Shown here: positions 17,534 through 26,261 of the stretch, one piece after another
Layout of the letters: every line of letters starts with the position of its first letter
Position numbering within the stretch: the first letter of the stretch is position 1
The notes under the pieces: generated by a model
Database searches by the model: none
Told to the model about the DNA's origin: nothing
The model's input: only the letters and a program-made list of their open reading frames with translations
Made by a program: the position numbers and the translations under genes
NCBI RefSeq assembly: GCF_013364195.1
Contig: NZ_CP054918.1
Location: 6,437,001 to 6,501,000 of the forward strand
Source: Streptomyces sp. NA04227
GTDB taxonomy: Bacteria > Actinomycetota > Actinomycetes > Streptomycetales > Streptomycetaceae
Length of the DNA stretch: 64,000 bases
Reading direction: 5' to 3'

Positions 17534-18337
17534 TCAGGGCTTGCGGCCGACCCCGCCGAAGCTGCTCACGACCGGGGGCTGAGAGCCGCCCGCCGCGTCG
17601 TCCGGCTCGGGCCGCCAGCGCGACACGGACACCAGGCCCGGTTCGAGGACCTCGAAGCCGTCGAAGAAGCGGGTGATCTGCGCCGGGGTCCGGTTGACCC
17701 GCGGATTGTCGCTGGCCTGGTTCCACTGCTCGACCATCGCCCGCATCGACTCGGGACGGAACTCCTCGGTGCTGTCGCAGAACACCAGGTGGCTTCCGGC
17801 GGGCAGCGCGTCCGTCAGCCGACGGACGATCCCGTACGCGCCGTCATCGGTGATGTGGGCGGCGATACCGAGCAGCATCAGCGCGACCGGCTGCCCGAAG
17901 TCCAGTGTCCTGGCGGCCTGTTGGAGGATGGATTCCGGGTCGCGCAGGTCGGCGTCGATGTAGTCGGTGGCGCCCTCGGGCGTACTGGTCAGCAGCGCGG
18001 TGGCGTGCGCGAGGACGATCGGGTCGTGGTCGACGTAGACGATCCGGGAGTCCGGGGCGATGCGCTGGGCGACCTCATGGGTGTTGGCGACCGTGGGCAG
18101 CCCGGTGCCGACGTCCAGGAACTGGCGGATCCCGGCCGAAGCCGTCAGATGGGTGACCGTGCGGGCCAGGAACGCCCGCTGGGCCCGGGCCACGTGCACG
18201 ATCTCCGGGTTGACCCTGCGGATCTCCTCGCCGACCTGCTGATCGATCTCGTAGCAGTCCTTGCCGCCCAGCCAGTAGTTCCAGATCCGGGCGGAGTGCG
18301 GCACGCCGCTGGTGGTCACGGGAACGTCATGTGCCAT
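17534..18337 (-). CDS. SAM-dependent methyltransferase, Methyltransf_19 (DUF574) family
   Basis: 267 aa. The SAM-binding motif is FLDVGTGLPTVANTHEVA (about 79-96), followed by IVYVDHDPIV and a later LFCDSTEEF-type region. This family is greatly expanded in Streptomyces and substrates are unknown. The ATG at 18337 has GGAGAG five nt upstream; the longer in-frame start adds 11 residues without support. It stands alone. Confidence 0.85.
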   Translation of the reverse strand: MAHDVPVTTSGVPHSARIWNYWLGGKDCYEIDQQVGEEIRRVNPEIVHVARAQRAFLARTVTHLTASAGIRQFLDVGTGLPTVANTHEVAQRIAPDSRIVYVDHDPIVLAHATALLTSTPEGATDYIDADLRDPESILQQAARTLDFGQPVALMLLGIAAHITDDGAYGIVRRLTDALPAGSHLVFCDSTEEFRPESMRAMVEQWNQASDNPRVNRTPAQITRFFDGFEVLEPGLVSVSRWRPEPDDAAGGSQPPVVSSFGGVGRKP

Positions 18338-18402
18338 GAGAACTCTCCGAGTTGGGCCGCCGGTGGGCACTCCAACTTAGCGGCAGTGGCGAGAGGTGGA
18401 TC

Positions 18403-19539
18403 CTAGAGGTCGCACTCGCCGTGACTGCCCCACGCCGGGAACGGATCGGCCTCCGGCACGCTTTCGCCGGGTGTCAGCAGGCAGTCGGCGAGTTCCTCAC
18501 GCAGGGCGTCGGCGCGCAACTCGGTGCCGATGAAGACCAGTTCCTGGCCGTGACAGCTCTCCTCGGTGCGGACCCCGGAGGGCTCGAAGCGGGCGACCGA
18601 CCCGGCCTGGGACCACAGGCCGGTCACCCCGGGGCGGCTCGCCAGCCAGAAGAAGCCCTTGGAGCGCAGCACTCCGCCGAACTCGCCGCTGTCCAGCCGC
18701 TCGGTGACGAAGGTCCACAACCGGCCGGGGTGGAAGGGGAGTTCGGCACGGAAGACGGTCGAGGAGATGCGGTACTCCTCGGTCTCCGGCACATGGTCGC
18801 CGTTGAGCTCGCGCACCCAGCCCGGCGCGGTCTGCGCGCGCTCCAGGTCGAACAGGCCAGTGCCGAGGACCTCGGCGAGGTCGACCCGGCCGTGCGCGGC
18901 GGGCACCACGCGGGCGGCCGGGTTGAGGCGGCCGAGTGCGGCGGTCAGCCGCCGTGCCTCCCGCTCGCCGACCAGATCGGTCTTGTTGAGCACCAGCACG
19001 TCGGCGAACTCGATCTGGTCCATCAGCAGATCGCTGACGGTGCGCTCGTCGTCCTCGTACTGGTCCAGGCCGCGCTCGGCCAGTGCGTCGCCGCCGTCGA
19101 GTTCGGGCAGGAAGTTCACCGCGTCCACGACGGTCACCATGGTGTCGAGCCGGGCGACATCGCCGAGGCTCGCCCCGTCGTCGCGGGCGAAGGCGAAGGT
19201 CGCGGCCACCGGCATCGGCTCCGAGATTCCGCTGGACTCGATGAGCAGGTGGTCGAACCTGCCCTCGCCGGCGAGCCGGCCGACCTCTTCGAGGAGGTCG
19301 TCGCGCAACGTGCAGCAGATGCACCCGTTGGTCAACTCGACGAGCCGCTCCTCGGTGCGCGAGAGCGCAGCCCCGCCGCCGCGTACCAGGGCCGCGTCGA
19401 TGTTGATCTCGCTCATGTCGTTCACGATCACGGCGACGCGCAGGCCCTCGCGGTTGGCCAGGACATGGTTGAGCAGGGTCGTCTTGCCCGCGCCGAGGAA
19501 TCCGGACAGGACGGTGACAGGCAGCGGCAGCCGGTTCAT
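18403..19539 (-). CDS. CobW/ZigA-family zinc metallochaperone GTPase
   Basis: 378 aa G3E GTPase: P-loop GFLGAGKT (13-20), metal-binding GCICC with C73-x-C75-C76, NKTD guanine motif near 196, and C-terminal CobW_C domain with [11 protein letters not shown]. Family members transfer zinc to client proteins when zinc is scarce. It begins 5 nt after the cysteine-free bL32 gene, in the same operon, behind a Zur-type operator, which supports zinc rather than cobalt or nitrile-hydratase function. Confidence 0.9.
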   Translation of the reverse strand: MNRLPLPVTVLSGFLGAGKTTLLNHVLANREGLRVAVIVNDMSEINIDAALVRGGGAALSRTEERLVELTNGCICCTLRDDLLEEVGRLAGEGRFDHLLIESSGISEPMPVAATFAFARDDGASLGDVARLDTMVTVVDAVNFLPELDGGDALAERGLDQYEDDERTVSDLLMDQIEFADVLVLNKTDLVGEREARRLTAALGRLNPAARVVPAAHGRVDLAEVLGTGLFDLERAQTAPGWVRELNGDHVPETEEYRISSTVFRAELPFHPGRLWTFVTERLDSGEFGGVLRSKGFFWLASRPGVTGLWSQAGSVARFEPSGVRTEESCHGQELVFIGTELRADALREELADCLLTPGESVPEADPFPAWGSHGECDL

Positions 19540-19544
19540 CTCCG

Positions 19545-19715
19545 TCAGCCCTCGGGGTGCAGGAGCCCGCGCTCGTAGGCCTTGGCCAGGCGCTGCGGGA
19601 CGAGGTACGAGACGCCCTCCACAGTGACGGGAACGAGCTGCGGCGTCGACGCCTTCCACTGGGCGCGGCGGTGACGGGTGTTGCTGCGGGACATCTTCCG
19701 TTTGGGAACGGCCAT
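19545..19715 (-). CDS. rpmF: 50S ribosomal protein bL32, zinc-free (C-minus) paralogue
   Basis: 56 aa, starting [17 protein letters not shown], the invariant bL32 N-terminus. The C-terminal half contains no cysteine, whereas the zinc-ribbon form has two CxxC pairs. Such C-minus paralogues replace zinc-containing ribosomal proteins during zinc starvation and free the metal. The ATG at 19715 has a perfect AGGAGG six nt upstream. First gene of a two-gene unit with the CobW-type GTPase. Confidence 0.93.
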   Translation of the reverse strand: MAVPKRKMSRSNTRHRRAQWKASTPQLVPVTVEGVSYLVPQRLAKAYERGLLHPEG

Positions 19716-19753
19716 GGGAAACCTCCTGGTGAGCCGGGGTGTCACAGGCTATA

Positions 19754-19773
19754 TGAAAATGGATCCCATTTCA
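19754..19773. promoter_or_regulatory. Extended palindrome in the bL32 promoter (candidate Zur site)
   Basis: TGAAAATGGATCCCATTTCA: half-sites TGAAAAT and CATTTCA match the Zur consensus halves but are separated by 6 instead of 1 nt. It overlaps a TATA-rich -10-like stretch 40-60 nt before the bL32 start codon. Confidence 0.55.
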
Positions 19774-19803
19774 TCCTCGACTGCACGCACCACCGGTCGT
19801 AGA

Positions 19804-19818
19804 TGAAAGTGATTGTCA
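19804..19818. promoter_or_regulatory. Zur box for the permease operon
   Basis: TGAAAGTGATTGTCA matches the actinobacterial Zur consensus TGAAAATGATTTTCA at 13 of 15 positions. It lies just upstream of a good -10 (TAATGT, 19823-19828) for the rightward permease gene, so zinc-loaded Zur would block it. Confidence 0.7.
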
Positions 19819-19929
19819 TGGCTAATGTGCTGCCTCGCTCGTCCGGCCATTTCCGGGCGAGGGCACGGAAAGCGCCCTGCGCGCCGTGCGTCGGACGGTT
19901 GCCGAGTCACGGACGATGGGCGGTCAGCG

Positions 19930-20961
19930 ATGGTCGAGCAGACGGCAACGGCCGTGGGCCCACGGGGAGTTGGAACGAGCCCGCCCGAGGGCGAGCGGCC
20001 GCGCCCGGCCCGGGTGTCCCCGGTGCTCGTCCTCGTTCTCGGCGCCGTCGCGGTGGTACTGCTCGGTCCACTGGGGCTCCCGGGGGCCGACGGGCCCGCG
20101 TTCGCGGCCTGGCGGACACTGCTCGTGGCCATCGTGGTCCAGGGCATCCCCTTCCTGCTGCTCGGCACCGTGGTCTCGGCGGCGATCGGCGCGTTCGTAC
20201 CGGAGCGGGTGTTCGCCCGTGCGCTGCCCAAGGACCCGAGGCTCGCCGTCCCGGTGGCCAGCGCGGCGGGAGTCGTCCTGCCCGGCTGTGAATGCGCCTC
20301 CGTACCGGTGGCGGGCAGCCTGATGCGCCGGGGTGTGGCACCGGCCGCCGCGCTGGCGTTCCTGCTGTCCGCGCCCGCCGTCAACCCGGTCGTCCTGGTC
20401 TCGACGGCCATCGCCTTCCCCGGCAGCCCGGAAATGGTGGCCGCCCGCCTGGTCGCCTCGCTGCTCACCTCCGTGATCATGGGCTGGCTGTGGATCAGGC
20501 TCGGGCGCGAGGAGTGGCTGCGGCTGCCGAAGCGGACCGCCGGTCACGCCCCCGGAGCGAGCAGGCTCACCGAGTTCCGGCGCGGGCTCCAGCACGACTT
20601 CCTGCACGCGGGCGGCTTTCTGGTGGTCGGCGGCGCCGCGGCGGCGACCTTCGCGATCGTCGTACCGCCCTCGGTGCTCGACCTGTTCACCGACTCGCCC
20701 TGGCTCTCGGTGCTGCTGCTCGCCCTGCTCGCGGTGGTGCTCTCGGTCTGCTCCGAGGCGGACGCCTTCGTCGCCGCCTCCTTCACCGGGTTCTCGCCCA
20801 CCGCCCAACTGGCCTTCATGGTGGTCGGACCGATGGTCGACATGAAGCTGATCGCCCTCCAGACGGGGGCGTTCGGGCGGGAGTTCGCGGTCCGCTTCTC
20901 CAGTGCCACGTTCGTGGTGGCCGTCCTGTGCTGCGTGCTGATCTCGGGAGTCCTGCTGTGA
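19930..20961 (+). CDS. YraQ/YcgR-type permease (UPF0718/DUF318), zinc-responsive
   Basis: 343 aa membrane protein with about eight helices. Motif LPGCECASVPVAGSLMRRG (C120, C122) and a later CSEADAF are the family signatures and could bind metal. The role is unproven, but the partner is a His-rich YcgQ-type protein and both lie behind a Zur-type box next to zinc-starvation genes, so a part in zinc (or other metal) handling is likely. The ATG at 19930 begins the conserved region; its ribosome site is weak. Confidence 0.8.
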   Translation: MVEQTATAVGPRGVGTSPPEGERPRPARVSPVLVLVLGAVAVVLLGPLGLPGADGPAFAAWRTLLVAIVVQGIPFLLLGTVVSAAIGAFVPERVFARALPKDPRLAVPVASAAGVVLPGCECASVPVAGSLMRRGVAPAAALAFLLSAPAVNPVVLVSTAIAFPGSPEMVAARLVASLLTSVIMGWLWIRLGREEWLRLPKRTAGHAPGASRLTEFRRGLQHDFLHAGGFLVVGGAAAATFAIVVPPSVLDLFTDSPWLSVLLLALLAVVLSVCSEADAFVAASFTGFSPTAQLAFMVVGPMVDMKLIALQTGAFGREFAVRFSSATFVVAVLCCVLISGVLL

Positions 20962-21788
20962 AGAAGTCCGCCCAGCCCCTGCTCCTGGTCCTGATCGGCG
21001 TGGGCCTGCTGCGCATCACCGTCGGCAGCGACCTGTATCTGCGGTACGTCAAGGAAGGGCTCCGTATCCCGCTGGTCGTCTCGGGCCTGCTCCTTGTCCT
21101 GATCGGCCTCGCGGGCGCCGTCGCCGTCCTCGCCGACCGGTTGCGCGAGCCGGTCACCGAGGTGAGCCTGGACGCGAACGGGCAGGTGGTACGGCGTACT
21201 TCGCGGGACGCGCACGCTGAGCACGACGGGCACGACCACGACGGCCACGGGCACGGCGAAGGCGGTACCCGGGTGGTCTGGCTGCTCGCCGTCCCCGCGC
21301 TGACACTGCTCTTCCTCGCGCCCCCGGCCCTCGGCTCGTACACCGCCTCCCGGGACCGTGCGGCGCCCACGGTCGAGAAGGAGTCCTACGACGCGCTCGG
21401 CGAGGGGCCGGTCGCGCCCATGCGGATGGGCGAGTTCATCGGCCGCTCGGTCAACGAGCCGAAGAGCCTGGCCGGGCGCCGGGTCACGCTGATGGGCTTC
21501 GTCGTCCCGGGGGAGAAGCCCGGAACCTGGTACCTCAGCCGGATCACGGTCAAGTGCTGCGCCGCCGACGCCCGCACCATGCGGATCGAGGTGCACGGCG
21601 TGAAGGCCCCGCCCGCCGACACCTGGGCCCAGGTCACCGGAACCTGGCGCGACGCGACGGTCGACCCGGCCGACCCGCTGCCCGCGCTGGACGCCGACGG
21701 GATCCGCCGGGTGTCCGAGCCGCGCAGCCCGTACCGCGATCTCGCACCGGCGGCACCCGCCAAGTCGCCTTCTTCGAAGAAGAGTTGA
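20958..21788 (+). CDS. YcgQ-type membrane protein (TIGR03943), His-rich
   Basis: 276 aa. The GTG at 20958 overlaps the permease stop codon as GTGA. Two N-terminal helices, a cytoplasmic or external linker with histidines at about 86, 89, 92, 94, 97 and 99 (HAEHDGHDHDGHGHG), a third helix (about 105-125), then a soluble domain with GFVVPGEKPGTWYLSRITVK and CCAADA. The histidine tract suggests zinc binding. Always paired with the UPF0718 permease. Confidence 0.82.
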   Translation: MKKSAQPLLLVLIGVGLLRITVGSDLYLRYVKEGLRIPLVVSGLLLVLIGLAGAVAVLADRLREPVTEVSLDANGQVVRRTSRDAHAEHDGHDHDGHGHGEGGTRVVWLLAVPALTLLFLAPPALGSYTASRDRAAPTVEKESYDALGEGPVAPMRMGEFIGRSVNEPKSLAGRRVTLMGFVVPGEKPGTWYLSRITVKCCAADARTMRIEVHGVKAPPADTWAQVTGTWRDATVDPADPLPALDADGIRRVSEPRSPYRDLAPAAPAKSPSSKKS

Positions 21789-21791
21789 GCG

Positions 21792-21819
21792 CAGCGGGGG
21801 CGCGCCGGCGCCCCCGCTG
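21792..21819. terminator. Bidirectional terminator hairpin
   Basis: Perfect 11-bp stem CAGCGGGGGCG / CGCCCCCGCTG with a 6-nt loop, directly after the YcgQ-type gene and before the end of the convergent TetR gene. Confidence 0.8.
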
Positions 21820-21867
21820 AACAGGGCCCGGCCAGGTCCGGGGCGGCAGTCGCCGGGCTTCCCCGGA

Positions 21868-22482
21868 TCAGCTCTTGGTCAGGCCGTTCAGGAGCAGTTC
21901 CGCGAGGTGCTCGTACGCCTCCGCGTCCGCGAGACCCGTCGACGCCGCGACCCGGCGCTGCTGGATCCGCACCATCACCGAGCTGATGACATCCGCGGCG
22001 AACGGCACATGGACCTGTCGGAAGACGCCCGCCGCGACGCCCTCCTCGATGAGCTGCTGCACCCGCCCCGCCGCCGCGCGCGTATTGCGCTCGTAGACCT
22101 CCGCCGCGGGTTCGAAGGCGGCCACGTCGTCGAAGAACTGCGGTGACACCGGGGCCAGTTCGTCCGAGACCGCCCGCAGATAGGCGGCCAGGCGCCGGGC
22201 GGGCTCGGTCTCGGAGGCCAGTACCGACTCGACCCGCTTGGTCGCTCGCCGGAAGAAGTGCACCACCGCCGCCCTGACGAGCTGCTCCTTGCTGTCGGCG
22301 ATTCCGTACAGCGTCCGCTTCGAGCAGTGCAGCCGGGCCGCGAGGTCGTCCAGGGTCAGCCGGGCGAAACCCTCACTCACCAGCAGGGTCACCAGTTCCT
22401 CGAAGAGGGCCGAGCGGCGCGCGGCGCCACGGCCCGTCGGCTTCGGGGCGCTGGTGTCGCCGGCGGCTGAGGTCGCGGTCAT
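21868..22482 (-). CDS. TetR-family regulator
   Basis: 204 aa with N-terminal TetR HTH (VSEGFARLTLDDLAARLHCS with recognition KRTLYGIADSKEQLV) and a helical ligand domain. The ATG at 22482 begins directly before the conserved region; a longer reading from 22554 is less likely. Divergent from an acyl-CoA dehydrogenase gene and separated by a perfect inverted repeat, so it probably represses that operon in response to an acyl-CoA or fatty acid. Confidence 0.88.
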   Translation of the reverse strand: MTATSAAGDTSAPKPTGRGAARRSALFEELVTLLVSEGFARLTLDDLAARLHCSKRTLYGIADSKEQLVRAAVVHFFRRATKRVESVLASETEPARRLAAYLRAVSDELAPVSPQFFDDVAAFEPAAEVYERNTRAAAGRVQQLIEEGVAAGVFRQVHVPFAADVISSVMVRIQQRRVAASTGLADAEAYEHLAELLLNGLTKS

Positions 22483-22571
22483 CCGCTCAGTATTCCAGTG
22501 CCGCAATCCAGTGCCGCCCCTCGGACCCACTGCGCCGGGTTCCCGTGCGTACACAAAAGGGCTACGCTTGA

Positions 22572-22599
22572 CGGTACTGAGGTACCCCCCTCAGTACCG
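22572..22599. promoter_or_regulatory. Operator palindrome, probable TetR site
   Basis: Perfect 11-bp inverted repeat CGGTACTGAGG / CCTCAGTACCG with a 6-nt spacer. It lies just downstream of a -10-like TACGCT (22562-22567) and 25 nt before the acyl-CoA dehydrogenase start. Confidence 0.75.
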
Positions 22600-22623
22600 C
22601 TTCGAGTGTCACTTGGAGTCACC

Positions 22624-23769
22624 ATGGCAGTCGACCGCCTGCTTCCCACCCCTGAGGCAGCGGACCTCATCGCCCTCACCCGGGAGATCGCCGACAAGGA
22701 ACTCGCCCCCCTCGTCACCAAGCACGAGGCCAGCGAGACCTATCCCGAGGGCCTGTTCGCGAAGCTGGGCCGGGCCGGGCTGCTCGGTCTCGCCTATCCG
22801 GAGGAGTTCGGCGGCGGAGGCCAGCCCTACGAGGTCTACCTCCAGGTTCTCGAGGAGCTCGCGGCACGCTGGGCGGCCGTCGCCGTCGCCACCAGCGTGC
22901 ACACCCTCGCCTGCCACCCGGTGAACGCGTTCGGCACCGACGCGCAGAAGGAGCGCTGGCTGCCCGGCATGCTCGCCGGTGAGCTGATCGGCGGCTACAG
23001 CCTCTCCGAGCCCCAGGCCGGCTCCGACGCCGCCGCCCTGACCTGCAAGGCGGAGCGCACCGAGGACGGCTCCGGCTACCGCGTCACCGGCAACAAGGCG
23101 TGGATCACGCACGGCGGCAAGGCCGACTTCTACGCGCTGTTCGCCCGTACCGCGCCCGGCAGCCACGGCATCTCCTGCTTCCTGGCACCCGGCGCCGCCG
23201 AGGGCCTGACCTTCGGCCGCCCCGAGGAGAAGATGGGCCTCCAGGCGGTGCCCACCACCTCCGCGCACTGGGACGGCGCGGTCATCGACGGCGACCGGCT
23301 GATCGGTGAGGAGGGCCAGGGTCTGCAGATCGCCTTCAGTGCCCTGGACAGCGGGCGGCTCGGCATCGCGGCCTGTGCCACCGGGCTCGCCCAGGCCGCA
23401 CTCGACGCCGCCGTCGCCTACGCCAACGAGCGCACCACCTTCGGCCGCCGCATCATCGACCACCAGGGCCTCGGCTTCCTGCTCGCCGACATGGGCGCGG
23501 CGGTCGACTCGGCCCGGGCCACCTACCTGGACGCGGCCCGCCGCCGCGACCTCGGGCGCCCCTTCAGCCGTCAGGCCAGCGCCGCCAAGCTGATCGCCAC
23601 CGACGCCGCGATGAAGGTGACCACCGACGCGGTCCAGGTCCTCGGCGGGTACGGCTACACCCGTGACTTCCCGCTGGAGCGCTATATGCGCGAGGCGAAG
23701 ATCATGCAGATCTTCGAGGGCACCAACCAGATCCAGCGGCTCGTCATCAGCCGCCACCTCGCCGCCTGA
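22624..23769 (+). CDS. Acyl-CoA dehydrogenase
   Basis: 381 aa FAD flavoenzyme oxidising an acyl-CoA to the enoyl-CoA. Family sequences: GGYSLSEPQAGSDAAAL, WITHGG, ERTTFGRRI, and the catalytic base E365 in IFEGTNQIQ. The chain length suits short- or branched-chain acyl-CoA dehydrogenases. GGAG precedes the ATG. It probably forms an operon with the SDR 50 nt downstream, together performing two steps of a beta-oxidation-type pathway (the hydratase is elsewhere). Confidence 0.93.
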   Translation: MAVDRLLPTPEAADLIALTREIADKELAPLVTKHEASETYPEGLFAKLGRAGLLGLAYPEEFGGGGQPYEVYLQVLEELAARWAAVAVATSVHTLACHPVNAFGTDAQKERWLPGMLAGELIGGYSLSEPQAGSDAAALTCKAERTEDGSGYRVTGNKAWITHGGKADFYALFARTAPGSHGISCFLAPGAAEGLTFGRPEEKMGLQAVPTTSAHWDGAVIDGDRLIGEEGQGLQIAFSALDSGRLGIAACATGLAQAALDAAVAYANERTTFGRRIIDHQGLGFLLADMGAAVDSARATYLDAARRRDLGRPFSRQASAAKLIATDAAMKVTTDAVQVLGGYGYTRDFPLERYMREAKIMQIFEGTNQIQRLVISRHLAA

Positions 23770-23818
23770 CCGACGTCGCCCGGCACCTTCGCCGATCCGA
23801 TCACACCTACGGAGTCTC

Positions 23819-24580
23819 ATGGACATCGCCGGATCCACCGCGCTCGTCACCGGCGCCGCCTCGGGCCTGGGCGCCGCCACCGCCGCGGCCCTCGCCGCCC
23901 GCGGCGCCACCGTCTACGGCCTGGACCTGGACAAGGCCGTCGCCGCGGCCGACCCCGGCCCCGAGGGCGTCACCCTGCTCCCCGCCGACGTCACCGACGA
24001 GGAGCAGGTCCGGGCTGCGCTCGCCCGGATCGACGCCGACGGCGCCCGGCTGCGGCTCGCCGTCAACTGCGCGGGCATCGCCCCGTCCGCCCGCATCCTG
24101 GGCCGGCGCGGCCCGCACGACCTCGACCTGTTCAAGGCGGTGCTCGAGGTCAACCTGGTGGGCACCTTCAATGTGATGCGCCTGGCGGCCCAGTCCATCG
24201 CCCGCCACGAACCGGACGACAACGGCCAGCGCGGCTGCGTCGTCAACACCGCCTCGATCGCCGCCTACGAGGGCCAGGTCGGCCAGATCGCGTACGCGGC
24301 CTCCAAGGCGGGCGTCGCCGGAATGACCGTCACGGCCGCCCGCGACCTCGCCCAGTACGGGATCCGTGTGGTCACCATCGCCCCGGGCATCGTCGACACC
24401 CCGATGATGGCCGGTTTCAGCGATGAGGTACGGACCGGTCTCGCCGAGGGCGTCACCTTCCCGAAGCGCCTGGCCCACCCCGACGAGTACGCCCGTCTGG
24501 TCACGATGATCGCCGAGCACGACTACCTCAACGGCGAGACGATCCGGATGGACGGCGCGCTGCGGATGAACGCCCGCTGA
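23819..24580 (+). CDS. SDR-family 3-hydroxyacyl-CoA dehydrogenase (HSD17B10-like)
   Basis: 253 aa. Rossmann motif TGAASGLG (11-18), NAG (CAGIAPSA region), catalytic Ser in NTASIAAYEG and Tyr/Lys in AYAASKAG, and C-terminal YLNGETIRMDGALRM. Closest in style to type-2 3-hydroxyacyl-CoA dehydrogenases (3-hydroxy-2-methylbutyryl-CoA). Co-directional with the acyl-CoA dehydrogenase, hence likely the later oxidation step of the same degradative route. Confidence 0.9.
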   Translation: MDIAGSTALVTGAASGLGAATAAALAARGATVYGLDLDKAVAAADPGPEGVTLLPADVTDEEQVRAALARIDADGARLRLAVNCAGIAPSARILGRRGPHDLDLFKAVLEVNLVGTFNVMRLAAQSIARHEPDDNGQRGCVVNTASIAAYEGQVGQIAYAASKAGVAGMTVTAARDLAQYGIRVVTIAPGIVDTPMMAGFSDEVRTGLAEGVTFPKRLAHPDEYARLVTMIAEHDYLNGETIRMDGALRMNAR

Positions 24581-24603
24581 GCCGCGGTACTTCGGCGCAC
24601 GAC

Positions 24604-24641
24604 GGCCCGCCGCCGGTCCTGTACGGACCGGTCGGCGGGCC
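24604..24641. terminator. Terminator hairpin after the acyl-CoA operon
   Basis: Long stem: GGCCCGCCG-CCGGTCC pairs with GGACCGG and CGGCGGGCC around a short loop, in the convergent gap before the epimerase gene. Confidence 0.75.
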
Positions 24642-24698
24642 CGTCCGTTCCTGGGCTCGGCCCACGGACTCCCGGACTCGGCCGCCTGACTCCCGGAT

Positions 24699-25526
24699 TC
24701 AGTCCCCGGACCGCGGCTTCCGCAGCCGCTCCACCTGCTCCGCCGTCATGGGCCGCCCCAGCTCCGTACCGGTGAACAGACGCCCGCCGAGGTAGGGCGA
24801 CTCGGTGCGGTCGGCGGGGAGTTCGGCCGCGTAGCGTTCCGAGTCGTCGACCGGGCGATAGCCAAGGGCGGTGCCCTCGGCGAGGGAGCACCAGCCACGG
24901 GTGTTGGCCGAGACACCCCAGACGGTCCGAAGGCCCGGCGACCGTGCGGTCAGACACGCGGTGAACAGCCGCCCCGCGTCGTCCGGGGACAGCCAGAGCC
25001 CCAGCGCGTGCCGGTCCTTGGGCCGCGGGGAGCACGAGCCGATGCGTACGCAGATCACGTCGAGCCCGAACCGGGAGTGGTACAGGCTCCCCAGGGACTC
25101 GACAGCGGCCTTGCTGAACCCGTAGTACGTGTCCGGCTGTGGCGCCGAGTCCGCCGCCAGACCGGTGCCGATGTGCCGGAACCCGGCGGCGTGCACGCTG
25201 GAAGCCAGCACCACCCGGGGCACCGAGGCCGCCCGCGCCGCCTCGAGAACCGTACGGGTGCCGTCGACGTTGACCGCGAGGATCTCCTCCCAGGGGCGCT
25301 CCGAGGGATGCCCGGCCAGATGGATCACCGCATCCGTCCCCGCACAGGCCGCCGCCATCACCTCGGGGTCGGTCACCGATCCGGTCACCGTCTCGCCCGA
25401 CTCCGCGAGCGCGTCGTCCGCCGCCCAGGACAGATCGAGCAGCCTGAGGCGCCGCCCCTTGCGCAGCCGCGGAACGAGGACGCGGCCCACGCGGCCCGCC
25501 GCCCCGGTGATGAGCACGTTTTCCAC
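24699..25526 (-). CDS. NAD-dependent epimerase/dehydratase-family protein (uronate dehydrogenase-like)
   Basis: 275 aa extended SDR: GAAGRVG dinucleotide motif near residue 8-14, HLAGHPSE, SSVHAAG and catalytic YYGFSKAAVE. Overall layout resembles uronate dehydrogenases (hexuronate to lactone) and related sugar oxidoreductases. The GTG at 25526 begins the beta-strand ENVLITGAAG and has GAGG nearby. Substrate not determined by sequence. Appears monocistronic. Confidence 0.82.
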   Translation of the reverse strand: MENVLITGAAGRVGRVLVPRLRKGRRLRLLDLSWAADDALAESGETVTGSVTDPEVMAAACAGTDAVIHLAGHPSERPWEEILAVNVDGTRTVLEAARAASVPRVVLASSVHAAGFRHIGTGLAADSAPQPDTYYGFSKAAVESLGSLYHSRFGLDVICVRIGSCSPRPKDRHALGLWLSPDDAGRLFTACLTARSPGLRTVWGVSANTRGWCSLAEGTALGYRPVDDSERYAAELPADRTESPYLGGRLFTGTELGRPMTAEQVERLRKPRSGD

Positions 25527-25671
25527 GGGACCTCGCTTCGGGACGCGGGGGGAGGGAAGGCACTGGCGAATGCGTGCGGACCACCGTAGTGCCTGCTGCC
25601 CCGGCCGGAACCCTCCGTGCTGCGGCATGCGGTCAACTCCGGCGGAGGACAGGGGAGTTGACGCCGGTTCG

Positions 25672-26118
25672 CTAGCCTTCGGCGCGTTGCGGGAACGCCC
25701 GCCCGAGCAGCTCGTACAGCGCGTCCCGGTCCGCGGCTTCCAGCGAGGCCAGGCCCTGCTGGGTGTGGAGCATGCTGTCGCGGACGGTGGTGATGGCGCG
25801 CCTGCCCTCGTCGGTGAGCAGGACGTGCTTGACCCGACGGTCCGTGGGGCTCGGCTCGCGGTTCACCAGGCCCCGGCGCTCCAGGCGGTCCACCACCCCT
25901 GTGACGTTCGACGCGTCGCAGGACAGGGCGGTCGCCAGCTCACGCATGGTCGCGGTGCCGCGGCTGAGGACGCCCAGGGTGTTGGCCTGGGTCGAGGTGA
26001 GTCCCTCCTTGACCGCCGCCGCGGTGAAGTCGCGGTAGTACGCGACGAGTGAGTCCGACAGCCGCTGCATCAGAGCGGAGTCGGCGACGGGGGCAGGCGT
26101 GGGCATGCCGTCCAGCAT
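25672..26118 (-). CDS. MarR-family regulator
   Basis: 148 aa winged-helix protein with TSTQANTLGVL, recognition region CDASNVTGVVDRLERRGLV and wing SPTDRRVKHVLLTDEG. The ATG at 26118 has AGGGG upstream; an ATG at 26106 is the alternative. Divergent from an MFS exporter and probably its repressor, responding to an exported toxic compound. Confidence 0.9.
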   Translation of the reverse strand: MLDGMPTPAPVADSALMQRLSDSLVAYYRDFTAAAVKEGLTSTQANTLGVLSRGTATMRELATALSCDASNVTGVVDRLERRGLVNREPSPTDRRVKHVLLTDEGRRAITTVRDSMLHTQQGLASLEAADRDALYELLGRAFPQRAEG

Positions 26119-26188
26119 ACGGCCCCTGTGCGGGAAAAGCTTGACTCAGGAAACTATTGAGTTCTACCGTCTTTCACATCTGAAGTAA

Positions 26189-26201
26189 TTGAGTACCTCA
26201 A
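26189..26201. promoter_or_regulatory. Candidate MarR operator
   Basis: Inverted repeat TTGAG-TAC-CTCAA in the MarR/MFS divergent region; related TTGAGTT and CTCAAGT fragments flank it (26157-26163 and 26212-26218), suggesting several sites. Confidence 0.6.
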
Positions 26202-26261
26202 GTATCTGAACCTCAAGTCTCCGCTCCCAGCGACACCCGAGAGAAGAAGACCCGAAGACCT

